Source of the DNA: VGBV01 sp963813725
GTDB taxonomy: Bacteria > Actinomycetota > Thermoleophilia > Solirubrobacterales > 70-9
Length of the DNA stretch: 64,000 bases
Direction: 5' to 3'
NCBI GenBank assembly: GCA_963813725.1
Contig: CAWFAI010000009.1
Coordinates: 1 to 64,000, forward strand
Both the position numbers and the translations under genes were made by a program. Position 1 is the stretch's first letter. Every line of letters begins with the position of its first letter. The notes beneath the pieces were generated by a model that was given only the letters and a program-made list of their open reading frames with translations, was not told the origin of the DNA and searched no databases. Shown here in pieces: positions 18,946 to 27,705 of this stretch.

Positions 18946-19974
18946 TTAGCCCGCCAGCTCGCCGCTGCGGGTCACCAGCCTTACCAGCACGTCCTTGGCC
19001 GCGCCGGAGTTGACCGACTCGCGCGCCTTCTCGATTCCCCCCGCCAGGTCATCGGCGCCGCCTGCGGCGAGGACCGCGGCGCCGCCGTTCAGCAGCGCGA
19101 GGTCGAGCGGCGGGCCCGGATCGCCCGCCAGCACCGACTCAACGACCTTGGCGTTATCGGCCGGCTCCCCCCCGGCCACCGCCTCGATCGGGGCGGCCTC
19201 GAGGCCCAACTCGGCGACGTCGGCGAACCACTCCTCGGTCCTGCCGTCAGCGACCTCGATCACGCGGGTGCGCGAGTTGAGGCTGAGCTCGTCCATGCCG
19301 TCGTCCGCGGAAACCACCAGCGCGCGCTCGCAGCCGAGGCCGATCAGGGCCTCGGCGATCGTCTCCTGGTAGGTGCGGTCCGAGACGCCCAGCAGCTGGC
19401 GCCTGGCGCCGGCGGGGTTCGTCAGCGGCCCGAGGAAGTTGAAGATCGTCCGCACCGCCAGCTCCTTGCGGACGGGCACAACGTGCTTCGTCGCCGCATG
19501 GTGCTTGGGGGCGAACATGAAGCCGAAGCCGATCTCGTCGATGCAGCTCGCGACCTGCTCGGGCGTCAGCTCGATCCTCACGCCCAGCGCCTCCAGCAGG
19601 TCGGCCGAGCCGCACCTGCTGGTCGCCGAGCGGTTGCCGTGCTTGGCGACGCGGCAGCCCGCGCCGGCCGCGATCAGGGCAGCGGTGGTGGAGACGTTGT
19701 AGGTGGTGGGGCCTCCCCCGGTCCCGGCGGTGTCGACGAGCCCCTCGGTGTCCACGTCGACCTCGGCCGCCAGTTCGCGCATCGTGCGCGCCAGGCCGAT
19801 CAGCTCGGGGACCGTTTCGCCCTTCGCGCGCAGCGCGATCAGGAAGGCTGCGATCTGCGCTTCGGAGCCGCGGCCCTCCATGATCTCGGCGAGCACCGCC
19901 GAGGTGTGGTCGGAGGTCAGGTGGGAGCCCTCGCAGAGCTCCTCGATGGCGCGGGTGAGGATGTCGTTCGGCAT
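18946..19974 (-). CDS. trpD: Anthranilate phosphoribosyltransferase
   Basis: 342 residues. The PRPP-binding glycine motif is GTGGGPTTYNVSTTAALIAA (about 84-103). KHGNRSATSRCGSADLLEAL is the anthranilate and Mg site. GFGFMFAPKHHAATKHVVPV and TIFNFLGPLTNPA are family signatures. It joins anthranilate to PRPP. Third gene after trpE and trpG, with a 26-base gap to trpG. Confidence 0.96.
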   Translation of the reverse strand: MPNDILTRAIEELCEGSHLTSDHTSAVLAEIMEGRGSEAQIAAFLIALRAKGETVPELIGLARTMRELAAEVDVDTEGLVDTAGTGGGPTTYNVSTTAALIAAGAGCRVAKHGNRSATSRCGSADLLEALGVRIELTPEQVASCIDEIGFGFMFAPKHHAATKHVVPVRKELAVRTIFNFLGPLTNPAGARRQLLGVSDRTYQETIAEALIGLGCERALVVSADDGMDELSLNSRTRVIEVADGRTEEWFADVAELGLEAAPIEAVAGGEPADNAKVVESVLAGDPGPPLDLALLNGGAAVLAAGGADDLAGGIEKARESVNSGAAKDVLVRLVTRSGELAG

Positions 19975-20000
19975 TCGGCGCGGCGCCGTCGGGCGCCCGT

Positions 20001-20585
20001 TCAGTCCTCGAGGAAGTTATCCAGCAAGTGCTTGCCCTGCGGGGTCAGGACCGACTCGGGGTGGAACTGGACCCCCTCCGCGGGCAGGTCGCGATGGCGG
20101 ACCCCCATCACGACGTCCTCGTAGGTCGAGGTCACCTCGAGCTCCTCGGGCAGCTCGGGATCGGCGATCAGCGAGTGGTAGCGGCCGGCGACCAGCGGGC
20201 TGGGCAGCCCCTCGTAGATGGCCTTGCCGTCGTGGCTGACCTCGGCGTCCTTTCCGTGGATCGGATCGCCGACGATCACCTTGCCGCCGAAGCCCTCGAC
20301 CAGGGCCTGGTGGCCCAGGCACACGCCCAGCACCGGGGTGCCGGCCTCGGCGAAGCGCCTGACGGCCTCGATCGAGACCCCCGCCTCGCCCGGCGTGCAC
20401 GGCCCCGGCGAGACGACCAGCCGGTCGGGCCGGCGCGCCATCAGCTCGTCCACGGTCTCGACGTCGTTGCGCACGACCTCGACCGCCGCCCCCAGCTCAC
20501 CCAGGTACTGGACGAGGTTGTAGGTGAAGGAGTCGTAGTTGTCGAGGACGAGCACGCTCGTCCCGGCGTGCGCGCTCATGGCCAC
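20001..20585 (-). CDS. trpG: Anthranilate synthase glutamine amidotransferase subunit
   Basis: 194-residue class I amidotransferase. The triad is complete: Cys89 in GVCLGHQAL, and His175 and Glu177 in VQFHPESVL. The N-terminus reads VLVLDNYDSFTYNLVQYLG, and VVSPGPCTPGEAG supports the oxyanion site. It delivers ammonia to TrpE; the same fold could also serve as PabA. The start overlaps the end of trpE by ten bases. Confidence 0.95.
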   Translation of the reverse strand: MAMSAHAGTSVLVLDNYDSFTYNLVQYLGELGAAVEVVRNDVETVDELMARRPDRLVVSPGPCTPGEAGVSIEAVRRFAEAGTPVLGVCLGHQALVEGFGGKVIVGDPIHGKDAEVSHDGKAIYEGLPSPLVAGRYHSLIADPELPEELEVTSTYEDVVMGVRHRDLPAEGVQFHPESVLTPQGKHLLDNFLED

Positions 20586-22105
20586 TCCGGCTGCTCGGCG
20601 GCCAGCTCGATCGCGCGGAAGACGGCCTTGGCCTTGTTGACGGACTCGTTGTACTCGTAGGCCGGCTGCGCGTCGGCGACTGTGCCGCCGCCCGCCTGGA
20701 CGTGGGCGACGCCGTCCTTGACGACCACGGTGCGGATGTGGATGGCGGTGTCGAGGTCGCCGGTGTAGGAGAGGTAGCCGATCGCCCCGCCGTAGGAGCC
20801 GCGCTTGACCGGCTCCAGCTCGTCAATGATCTCCATCGCGCGGACCTTCGGTGCGCCCGAGAGCGTGCCGGCCGGGAGCGTCGAGCGCAGCACGTCCATC
20901 GGCCCGAACTCCGGGCGCAGCCTGCCCGAGACGTGGCTGACGATGTGGAGCACGTGCGAGTAGGTCTCGACCACCATGAACTGGTCGACGCTGACGCTGC
21001 CGTACTCGCAAACCCGCCCCAGGTCGTTCCTGCCCAGGTCGACCAGCATCACGTGCTCGGCGCGCTCCTTGGGGTCGGCGAGCAGTTGCTCGGCTCGGCG
21101 GCGGTCCTCCTCGTCCTCGCCCGAGCGCGGGTAGGTGCCGGCGATCGGCCGGGTCTCGACGTGGTCGCCCGTCACCTTGACCAGCGGCTCGGGCGATGCG
21201 CCCGCGATCTCGAAGTCGCCGAAGTCGAGGAAGTACATGTAGGGCGAGGGGTTCACCACCCGCAGCCCGCGGTAGATCGAGAAGGCCTCGACCGGCGAGT
21301 CGGCGCTGAAGCGCTGCGATGGGACGACCTGGAAGGCATCGCCGGCGTGCACGTACTCGACGATGCGGGCGACCGTCGCCTCGAACTGCTCGCGGGTCAT
21401 GTTTGACGTCCACTCGGTCTCCCGATCGGAGGACGACGCCTCGGCCCTGGGGATGGGCTGACGTAGCCGCTCGCGGACGAAGTCGATCGTCTCGGCCGCG
21501 CGCTCGTAGGCCGCCTCGATTCCCCCGTCCTCGACGAAGGCGTTGACGATCACCGAGACCTCGTGCTGCTGGTGATCGAAGGCGACGAGCACGTCGCTGA
21601 TCATCAGCGCCATGTCGGGAAGGCCGATCGCGTCGGGGTTGGGATCGCCCAGGGTCGTCTCGACCGTCCTCACGAGGTCGTAGCCGAACAGTCCGACGGC
21701 CCCGCCCGAGAACGGCGGCAGGCGCTCGGACTCGGCGATCTCGTACCGCGAGAGGTATTCGGTGACCGCCGCGTAGGGGTCGCTCACCTGGCTGGTGCGG
21801 TCGGGCTCGCCGTCCGGCCCGACACCTGCGTCCCATTCGCTCAGCACGCCGTCGCTCCAGCGCAGGACCGACCGCGGACGGAACCCCAGGAAGGACCAGC
21901 GCCCCAGGCGTCCCTGTTCGGCGGACTCCAGCAGGAACGATGGACCCTCGCCTCGCAGCTTGAGGTAGGCGCTGACCGGGGTCTCGGTGTCGTCCACGAA
22001 GGTGAAGCGGACCGGGATCACGTTCGCGTCTTGGGCCAGCTCGCGGGCGCGGTCCAGGCCGGGCTCCAGGCCCGGCTGCGGAGCGGTCGCCGCCCCGGGG
22101 CTCAC
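20576..22105 (-). CDS. trpE: Anthranilate synthase component I
   Basis: 509 residues. The N-terminal domain has SFLLESAEQGRLGRWSFLG, whose LLES-type motif is the tryptophan feedback site in this family. The chorismate-binding domain has YMYFLDFGDFEIAGASPEPL, RPIAGTYPRSG, ADPKERAEHVMLVDLGRNDL, and the C-terminal SGAPKVRAMEIIDELEP and YNESVNKAKAVFRAI. With TrpG it makes anthranilate from chorismate. The start overlaps the hisIE stop by four bases. The first about 20 residues (MSPGAATAPQPG) are poorly conserved and a later start is possible. Confidence 0.95.
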   Translation of the reverse strand: MSPGAATAPQPGLEPGLDRARELAQDANVIPVRFTFVDDTETPVSAYLKLRGEGPSFLLESAEQGRLGRWSFLGFRPRSVLRWSDGVLSEWDAGVGPDGEPDRTSQVSDPYAAVTEYLSRYEIAESERLPPFSGGAVGLFGYDLVRTVETTLGDPNPDAIGLPDMALMISDVLVAFDHQQHEVSVIVNAFVEDGGIEAAYERAAETIDFVRERLRQPIPRAEASSSDRETEWTSNMTREQFEATVARIVEYVHAGDAFQVVPSQRFSADSPVEAFSIYRGLRVVNPSPYMYFLDFGDFEIAGASPEPLVKVTGDHVETRPIAGTYPRSGEDEEDRRRAEQLLADPKERAEHVMLVDLGRNDLGRVCEYGSVSVDQFMVVETYSHVLHIVSHVSGRLRPEFGPMDVLRSTLPAGTLSGAPKVRAMEIIDELEPVKRGSYGGAIGYLSYTGDLDTAIHIRTVVVKDGVAHVQAGGGTVADAQPAYEYNESVNKAKAVFRAIELAAEQPEWP

Positions 22106-22770
22106 TTGCGGCGGCCGTTCAGGATCTGAAGCACCTCGGCCATCGATACGCCGCGCGAGAGCAGCAGCACCGCGAGGTGGTAGATGACGTCGGCGCCCTC
22201 CTCGGCCACTCGCTCCTCGGATTCGCCCCTGACCGCCTTGATCACCTCTGCGGACTCCTCCTTCACCTTCGAGGCGGCGAGCGCGGGGTGCTCGAGCAGC
22301 TCGACCGTGTAGCTGCCCGCGGGGCGCTCGCGCTTGCGCTCGATCAGCGTTCGCTCCAGCTCCGCCAGCGCCTCGTAGGGCACGGGGACCGGCTCGCCGG
22401 GCACGGGCGGCGCGTCCGCCTCGGCCGAGGCGCTTCCCTCGAGGTCGCGGTAGAAGCAGGAGCGTTCGCCGGTGTGGCAGGCCGGTCCGGCCGGTTCGAC
22501 CAGCGCGACGATCGCGTCGCCGTCGCAGTCGTAGCGCAGCTGGGTGACGCGCTGGAAGTGGCCGGAGGTCGCGCCCTTGTGCCAGATCTCGCCGCGGCTG
22601 CGGCTGAAGAGGTGCATCTCGCCCGTCTCGAGGGTGAGTTTCAGCGCCTCCTCGTTCATGTAGGCGAGCGTCAGCACCTCGCCCGAGCGCGAGTCCTGGA
22701 TCACGCAGGGGGCGAGGCCGCGCTCGTCGAAGCGCACACGCGAGGCGTTCTCCTTCGTCTCACCGACCAT
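22102..22770 (-). CDS. hisIE: Bifunctional phosphoribosyl-AMP cyclohydrolase / phosphoribosyl-ATP pyrophosphatase
   Basis: 222 residues from the ATG at 22770, chosen because TACAAT lies six bases upstream. The HisI domain (about 10-115) has AYMNEEALKLTLETGEMHLF, SRSRGEIWHKGATSGHFQRV and the metal-ligand regions DCDGDAIV and CHTGERSCF. The HisE domain (about 135-222) has LERTLIERK, GSYTVELL, KVKEESAEVIKAV and EEGADVIYHLAVLL. It performs steps two and three of histidine synthesis. It leads the trpEGDC run and overlaps trpE by four bases, a his-trp linkage known from other actinomycetes. Confidence 0.95.
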   Translation of the reverse strand: MVGETKENASRVRFDERGLAPCVIQDSRSGEVLTLAYMNEEALKLTLETGEMHLFSRSRGEIWHKGATSGHFQRVTQLRYDCDGDAIVALVEPAGPACHTGERSCFYRDLEGSASAEADAPPVPGEPVPVPYEALAELERTLIERKRERPAGSYTVELLEHPALAASKVKEESAEVIKAVRGESEERVAEEGADVIYHLAVLLLSRGVSMAEVLQILNGRRK

Positions 22771-22776
22771 GCGGCG

Positions 22777-22782
22777 ATTGTA
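22777..22782 (-). promoter_or_regulatory. Putative -10 box of the hisIE-trpEGDC operon
   Basis: TACAAT on the minus strand, six bases ahead of the hisIE ATG. The spacing fits leaderless transcription. A leaderless start would leave no room for a leader-peptide attenuator, and none is seen. No convincing -35 box. Confidence 0.5.
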
Positions 22783-22869
22783 CGAACCGCCTCTTGGGCT
22801 GCCCGGGCGCGGCGGACCAGCCGAGCCGGCGGCGAGCCCTACTGCTTCTGCATGTCCTTCCCTCACACA

Positions 22870-23784
22870 TCACTCGATCCCGATGCGGTCCAGCAGGCCG
22901 TCGTCCTTGCGCCAGCCCTTGCGCACCCGGACCTGCAGGTCCAGGAAGACCTTGGTTCCGAGCTCGCGCTCCAGCTCGCTGCGGGCGGCGGTGCCGATCT
23001 CCTTGATCTTGGTGCCCCCTTTGCCGATCAGGATGGCTTTTTGGGAGTCGGTCTCGGCCCAGACGTGGGCTCGGACCTCGACCAGGTCGTCGCGCTCCGC
23101 GACCTCGTCCATCTCCACCTCGACCGCGTGCGGCAGCTCCTCGCGCGTGCGGCGCAGGACCTGCTCGCGGATCAGCTCGGCGAGCTGGACCTCGCTGGGA
23201 AGGTCGGAGCGCTGATCGGGCGGGAAGTGGAACGGCCCTTCCGGGACGAGCTCGGCCAGGCGCTGCACGAGGGGCTCCAGCCCCTCGCCCGTCCTGGCGC
23301 TGATCGGGAAAATCTCGTCGACGCCGTCGAGCTCGGCGGCCGCCGAGAGCACGGCGGCCATTTCGGCGTTGTTGATGCGGTCGGCCTTGTTGACGACGCA
23401 GACGACGGGGGTGGCGGCGTTCGCGGAAAGCAGCGCCTTGGAGATGAAGCGGTCGCCCGGCCCCACTCCCTCCTCGCCGTTGACCACGAACAGGACCGCG
23501 TCGGAGTCGGCGATCTCGCGCTCGACCCGGCGCTGCATGCGCTCGGTGAGGGCGTCGCGGGGGCGCTGGACGCCGGGCAGGTCGGTCATCACGAGCTGCC
23601 AGCCTGCCTCGGTGTCGGTGGCGACGCCGCGGATCGCGCGGCGGGTCGTCTGAGGGCGCTCGGAGACGATCGCCACGTGGGCGCCGACGATCGCGTTCAC
23701 AAGCGTCGACTTGCCCGCGTTGGGCCGGCCGGCGAGGCCGATGAACCCGGCCCGTCGGCCGCTCCGCTTCGCGTCCGTGGCCAA
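22870..23784 (-). CDS. era: GTPase Era
   Basis: About 304 residues if translation starts at the TTG at 23784, five bases after the ybeY stop; a longer frame from 23850 would run through the end of ybeY. GTPase motifs: G1 GRPNAGKST, G2 region RPQTTRRAIRG, G3 DLPGV, G4 NKAD, G5 SAR. The C-terminal KH domain carries the GKGGTKIKEIG motif. Era binds 16S rRNA and assists 30S assembly. The ybeY-era adjacency matches its role in small-subunit maturation. Confidence 0.93.
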   Translation of the reverse strand: MATDAKRSGRRAGFIGLAGRPNAGKSTLVNAIVGAHVAIVSERPQTTRRAIRGVATDTEAGWQLVMTDLPGVQRPRDALTERMQRRVEREIADSDAVLFVVNGEEGVGPGDRFISKALLSANAATPVVCVVNKADRINNAEMAAVLSAAAELDGVDEIFPISARTGEGLEPLVQRLAELVPEGPFHFPPDQRSDLPSEVQLAELIREQVLRRTREELPHAVEVEMDEVAERDDLVEVRAHVWAETDSQKAILIGKGGTKIKEIGTAARSELERELGTKVFLDLQVRVRKGWRKDDGLLDRIGIE

Positions 23785-23788
23785 CGCG

Positions 23789-24148
23789 TCAGCGGAGGCT
23801 CGCCATGATGCGCTCCTGCAGCGCGAGCATCTCGCCGCCGTCGCTCTCATGGTCGTAACCGCAGAGGTGGAGCGTGCCGTGCACGGCCGCCTCGACGACG
23901 TCGGAGGCCTGGTCCGGGCAGACGAAGACGTCGCCCAGCTCGCGCGGGCCGCTCCCCGCGGGTTGCTCGTCGATCGGAAACGCGAGCACGTCGGTCGCCT
24001 CGTCGACGCCGCGGTGGGCGTAGTTGAGGGTGCGCATCTTCCCCTGGTGGACCAGCTCCACGGCGATGTGGCCGTTGTGGATGCCCGCCGCGTCGAGCGC
24101 GGCGCCGACCGGCGCGCGCAGCTCAGCCGGGACGTCGGAGAGGTCCAC
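23789..24148 (-). CDS. ybeY: Endoribonuclease YbeY
   Basis: 119 residues, short for the family because it lacks much of the N-terminal strand region. The zinc signature HGTLHLCGYDHESDGGEM has the three family histidines. MRTLNYAHRGVDEATDVLAFP is the conserved central part. YbeY matures the 16S rRNA 3' end and takes part in ribosome quality control. It lies between phoH (two bases) and era (five bases), a very common order. Confidence 0.93.
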   Translation of the reverse strand: MDLSDVPAELRAPVGAALDAAGIHNGHIAVELVHQGKMRTLNYAHRGVDEATDVLAFPIDEQPAGSGPRELGDVFVCPDQASDVVEAAVHGTLHLCGYDHESDGGEMLALQERIMASLR

Positions 24149-24150
24149 GC

Positions 24151-25098
24151 TCAGCCCTTGCGCTCGGAGTGCTCGCCGTAGGCGGCGACGATGCGCTGCA
24201 CCAGCTTGTGGCGGACCACGTCCTCGCCGCCGAAGCGGATGAAGCTGATGTCCTTGACCTCGTTCAGGATCTCGCCGACCTCGACCAGGCCGGAGCGAGC
24301 TCCCTCCTCCAGGTCGATCTGGGTGATGTCGCCGGTGACGACCATCTTCGAGCCGAAGCCCAGCCTGGTCAGGAACATCTTCATCTGCTCGGGGCTCGTG
24401 TTCTGGGCCTCGTCGAGGATCACGAAGGAGTCGTTCAGGCTTCTTCCGCGCATGAAGGCCAGCGGCGCGACCTCGATCGTGCCTCGCTCGAAGTAGGAGT
24501 TGACCTTCTCGGGATCGAGCATGTCGAAGAGCGCGTCGAACAGGGGACGCAGGTAAGGGTCCACCTTGGCCTGGATGTCGCCCGGCAGGAAGCCGAGCCG
24601 CTCGCCCGCCTCGACCGCGGGCCGGGTGAGGATCACGCGCTGGACCTCGCCGCGAGAGAGGGCGGCGGCGGCCATCGCGACCGCCAGGAAGGTCTTGCCC
24701 GTGCCGGCCGGGCCGATCCCGAAGGTGATCGTGTGGTTGCGGATCGAGTCCACGTAGCTCTTCTGGTTCACCGTCTTCGGAGCGACGCGCGTGTTGCGGT
24801 GCTGCCAGACGACGTCCTCGAGGATCTCGGCCGGGCTCCGCCGCTTGTCAAGCGCGCCCGTGACCGCCTCGATGGTGCCCGGGGCGATCTGGTGGCCCTG
24901 CTCGATCAGGTCCACGATCTCGCCGACCACCGTCTCGGCCGTGCGGACCTCGCCTGCCTCGCCGTCCAGGGTCAGGACGTTGCCGCGCAGGTACAGCTCG
25001 CAGCCCAGGTGGCCCTCGAGCGTGCGCAGCACCGCGTCCTCGGAGCCGGCCAGCTCGGCGGCGACGGTGTTGTCGATGGTGAGTTGTCTACGGGCCAC
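24151..25098 (-). CDS. PhoH family ATPase
   Basis: 315 residues from a GTG whose G is shared with the yqeY stop (TAGTG). Walker A is GPAGTGKTFLA, Walker B is SFVILDEAQNTSPEQMK, and the sensor is VVTGDITQIDL. The N-terminal about 90 residues are the KH-like region of this family (ARRQLTIDNTVAAELAG). An RNA-linked role (helicase-like, together with YbeY) is inferred from the family's usual neighbourhood. The reading frame stays open further upstream through other genes, but that part is not PhoH. Confidence 0.92.
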   Translation of the reverse strand: MARRQLTIDNTVAAELAGSEDAVLRTLEGHLGCELYLRGNVLTLDGEAGEVRTAETVVGEIVDLIEQGHQIAPGTIEAVTGALDKRRSPAEILEDVVWQHRNTRVAPKTVNQKSYVDSIRNHTITFGIGPAGTGKTFLAVAMAAAALSRGEVQRVILTRPAVEAGERLGFLPGDIQAKVDPYLRPLFDALFDMLDPEKVNSYFERGTIEVAPLAFMRGRSLNDSFVILDEAQNTSPEQMKMFLTRLGFGSKMVVTGDITQIDLEEGARSGLVEVGEILNEVKDISFIRFGGEDVVRHKLVQRIVAAYGEHSERKG

Positions 25099-25544
25099 TA
25101 TCTGGGGCCTGCGACCTGGCCGAGCTTCTCCTTGACCGCTCCGCTGACCCGCTTGCCGTCCGCGCGGCCGCCGACCTTGGGCATCAGCACCTTCATCACG
25201 TTGCCCATGTCCTTGGGCTCCGAGGCGCCGGATTCCTCGACCGCCGAGGCCACCAGCTCCGCCAGCTCCTCGTCGGAGAGCTGCGCGGGCAGATAGCCCT
25301 CGATCAGCTCGGCCTCGGCCTCCTCGGCGCCGGCGGCGTCGTCGCGGCCGCCCTCGCGCAGTGCCTCGGCGGCGTCGAGGCGGCGCTTGCGCTCGCGCTG
25401 GAGCGCGGCGACCTCGTCGTCCTTCCCCTCCTTGGCCTCCTGCTGGAGGGCGTTGACGATCATGCGCAGCTGGCCGACCTTCTCCTTCTCGCCGGCCTTC
25501 ATCGCCGTCTTCACGTCCTCTTGGACCTGCTCCAGGATGGTCAC
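25098..25544 (-). CDS. GatB/YqeY domain protein
   Basis: 148 residues. Helical, charged protein with MTILEQVQEDVKTAMKAGEK, LRMIVNALQQEAKE, EAELIEGYLPAQLSDEEL and GNVMKVLMPKVGGRADG, all typical YqeY features. The GatB C-terminal-like domain suggests tRNA binding, but the function is not known. Overlaps phoH by one base. Confidence 0.92.
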   Translation of the reverse strand: MTILEQVQEDVKTAMKAGEKEKVGQLRMIVNALQQEAKEGKDDEVAALQRERKRRLDAAEALREGGRDDAAGAEEAEAELIEGYLPAQLSDEELAELVASAVEESGASEPKDMGNVMKVLMPKVGGRADGKRVSGAVKEKLGQVAGPR

Positions 25545-25547
25545 GGC

Positions 25548-26006
25548 CTAAGCGTAGCCGGGAGGGTGGGCCGATCCGTTTCGCTCCAGGCCCGCCGCAC
25601 GCAGGATCACGCGCAGGGAGGCCTCGGGCCCCGGCCACGCCTCGCGCAGCATCTGGCCGTCGGCACCGCGGGCGAGCACACGCAGTGCCAGCGCCAGCAG
25701 CACCGCGTCGTCGGCCACGCCGACCACCGGCAGGAAGTCCGGGATCAGGTCGATCGGCAGCGCCAGGTAGCCCAGCACGATCCACAACCCCGCGCGCCGA
25801 GGCAGGGAGATGCGCGGATCCCGGGCCAGGCGCCCGACCAGCACCAGGCAGTCCGGGATGAAGCCGGCGACTGCGCGGGCATCCTCGCGGCGGCCGGCCG
25901 CGAGGAAGGCGGCGACGGCGAGCGCGTAGAGCCCGACCGTGATCAGCAGCAGGCCCCATGGCCAGAGGTCGATCGCGACGCCGCTGCCGTCGCCGCCGCC
26001 GCTCAC
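25548..26006 (-). CDS. YkvA (DUF1232) membrane protein
   Basis: 152 residues. The diagnostic motif is YLALPIDLIPDFLPVVGVAD (about 89-108). A first membrane segment (about 15-40) precedes it. A possible frame continuation after the motif is ALRVLARGADG. Function unknown; the family is widespread and membrane-associated. Overlaps the murI stop by four bases and ends three bases before yqeY. Confidence 0.88.
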   Translation of the reverse strand: MSGGGDGSGVAIDLWPWGLLLITVGLYALAVAAFLAAGRREDARAVAGFIPDCLVLVGRLARDPRISLPRRAGLWIVLGYLALPIDLIPDFLPVVGVADDAVLLALALRVLARGADGQMLREAWPGPEASLRVILRAAGLERNGSAHPPGYA

Positions 26007-26833
26007 GGCAGCCGCACCAGTTCGACCTCGCCCAGCGGCATCTGCAGGAACCGGGTGCCCAGCTCGCGGAATGCCTTCGGGTCCTCGGTGCAGAGGAAGC
26101 TGTAGGCGCCCTCATCGCCGTCCTCGGCGGCCAGTCCCCTCTCATCGAGGACGCGCTGGACGGTGGCCGCGATCGCGTGGCCGGCGCTGATCAGGCGCAC
26201 GTCCCGGCCCAGCGAGCGCTGCAGCATCGGCCTCACCAGCGGGTAATGGGTGCAGCCGAGCACCACGGTGTCGACCTCGGCGCGCTTCAGCGGCGCGCAG
26301 TAGCTGCGAACCATGGCGACCACGTCGTCGGAGAAGGGGAAGCCGCGCTGGATAACGGCAGCCAGCGCCGGCGCCTCGACCTCGGTGATCGTCAGCTCTC
26401 GGTGCTGGCGGGCGAGCGCGCTGAGGTAGGCGCCGCTGCGCACGGTGGCCGGCGTCGCCAGCACGCCGACGTTCCCGCTCTCGGTGACCGCGGCCGCGAT
26501 CTCGGCCTCGGGCTCGATCACGGCCACGACCTCGACGCCCGCCTCGCCCGCCACCTCGCGTGCGACCTCGAGGCCGGCCGACGCCGCCGAATTGCAGGCG
26601 ACCACAAGCAGCTTCGTGCCACGGGCCAGCAGAAAGCGCGAGACCTGCTCGACGTGCTCGCGCAGCTCGTCGGCGCTGCGCGCGCCGTAGGGGAAGCGCG
26701 CGTCATCGCCCAGGTAGACGAAGTTCTCCTCGGGCAGCGACACGAGGCACTCATGCAGCACGGTGAGCCCGCCCACACCCGAGTCGAAGACGGCGATCGG
26801 AAGGCTCCTGGGGTCAGTTCCGGCGGCTTGCAT
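26003..26833 (-). CDS. murI: Glutamate racemase
   Basis: 276 residues. Two catalytic cysteines are present: Cys80 in VVACNSAASA and Cys194 in VLGCTHYP, with Asp17 in FDSGVGGLTVL. Note CNSAAS in place of the more common CNTAS. It makes D-glutamate for peptidoglycan. The N-terminal ten residues (MQAAGTDPRS) may be shorter in reality. It sits in the long minus-strand housekeeping run. Confidence 0.94.
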   Translation of the reverse strand: MQAAGTDPRSLPIAVFDSGVGGLTVLHECLVSLPEENFVYLGDDARFPYGARSADELREHVEQVSRFLLARGTKLLVVACNSAASAGLEVAREVAGEAGVEVVAVIEPEAEIAAAVTESGNVGVLATPATVRSGAYLSALARQHRELTITEVEAPALAAVIQRGFPFSDDVVAMVRSYCAPLKRAEVDTVVLGCTHYPLVRPMLQRSLGRDVRLISAGHAIAATVQRVLDERGLAAEDGDEGAYSFLCTEDPKAFRELGTRFLQMPLGEVELVRLP

Positions 26834-26871
26834 TCGGCCGCAGATGATGCCCTAGACCAGCCGCCGCCCTC

Positions 26872-27696
26872 TCAGATGCCGGCTTGCTCCAGGAAGTCAA
26901 GCATTTCCGCGGCGCATCGCTCGGGCTCGTCATCGAAGAGGAAGTGGCGAACGCCCTCGAGCATCACGAGCTTCGAACCGGGAATCTGGCCCGCGAAACG
27001 CGTCGCGAAGTCGACCGGGAGGAACTCGTCGTCCTCGCCCCACAGGATCAGCGTCGGCGCTCCGAGTTCCGCGAGCTTCCGCTGGTAGGGCTTGAGCTCG
27101 TCGAGCTCGAAGGAGCGATAGAGATCGAGCATGCCGCGACGTCCTTCGAGTGTGGTGAATGCCTTCCAGTACTCGTCAAGCGCGGACTCGTCCAGTTCGG
27201 TAGATGCCTCTTCCAGCAGTGTCCCGAAAGCCTCGCGGGAGAGGCTGTCGACGAGGGCCTCTCCCTGCAACGGGGTTCGCATCGTCTGGGCAATTTCAAT
27301 CCAGCCATGGTCGGGGAAGAAGCCCGTGTTGGTGATAACAAGGCCACCGACCGCCTCCGGGTGATCGCACGCCCAGCGCAACCCGATCAAGCCGCCGGTG
27401 TCATGGACGACCAGGACGACGCGGTCCAGCCCTGTCTTGCGCCGGAAGCGCTCGACCGCCTCGACCTGGCGTTCGAAGGTCCCGGGCGGATCGGGAGGCG
27501 AGTCGCCGAAGCCGGCTAGATCGGGAGCCAGTGCGCGTCGGCCGGCCGACGCGAGCGCGGCAAGCAGGTGGCGATACATGTAGGAGCTCTGCGGCCACCC
27601 GTGCAGGCACAGCACCGGCGAACGCTGCGACGCCTGGGAGGGCTCTGCCTCCCTATATGCGATTCCGCCGGCGCGCTTGAGGGCCAACTCCGGCAT
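26872..27696 (-). CDS. Alpha/beta hydrolase, haloalkane dehalogenase or epoxide hydrolase type
   Basis: 274 residues. The HGWPQSSYM oxyanion motif and PDLAGFGDSPP strand-turn are typical. The nucleophile is Asp99 in VVHDTGGLIGL, not Ser, which places it with haloalkane dehalogenases and epoxide hydrolases. Acid candidate is the Asp of WGEDDEFLP; the base is the His of GVRHFLFDDEP. The HGWP form of the oxyanion motif leans towards epoxide hydrolase. TAGATT lies six bases upstream of the ATG and overlaps the prmA stop, so an own promoter is possible. Confidence 0.85.
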   Translation of the reverse strand: MPELALKRAGGIAYREAEPSQASQRSPVLCLHGWPQSSYMYRHLLAALASAGRRALAPDLAGFGDSPPDPPGTFERQVEAVERFRRKTGLDRVVLVVHDTGGLIGLRWACDHPEAVGGLVITNTGFFPDHGWIEIAQTMRTPLQGEALVDSLSREAFGTLLEEASTELDESALDEYWKAFTTLEGRRGMLDLYRSFELDELKPYQRKLAELGAPTLILWGEDDEFLPVDFATRFAGQIPGSKLVMLEGVRHFLFDDEPERCAAEMLDFLEQAGI

Positions 27697-27705
27697 GCGC
27701 GCAAT

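Noticed and set aside
24151..26145. A 664-codon minus-strand frame ending in PhoH, read as one large protein
   Set aside because: Only the last 315 residues are PhoH. The rest is Arg/Ala/Gly-rich and overlaps yqeY, ykvA and murI, which are clearly coding in another frame.
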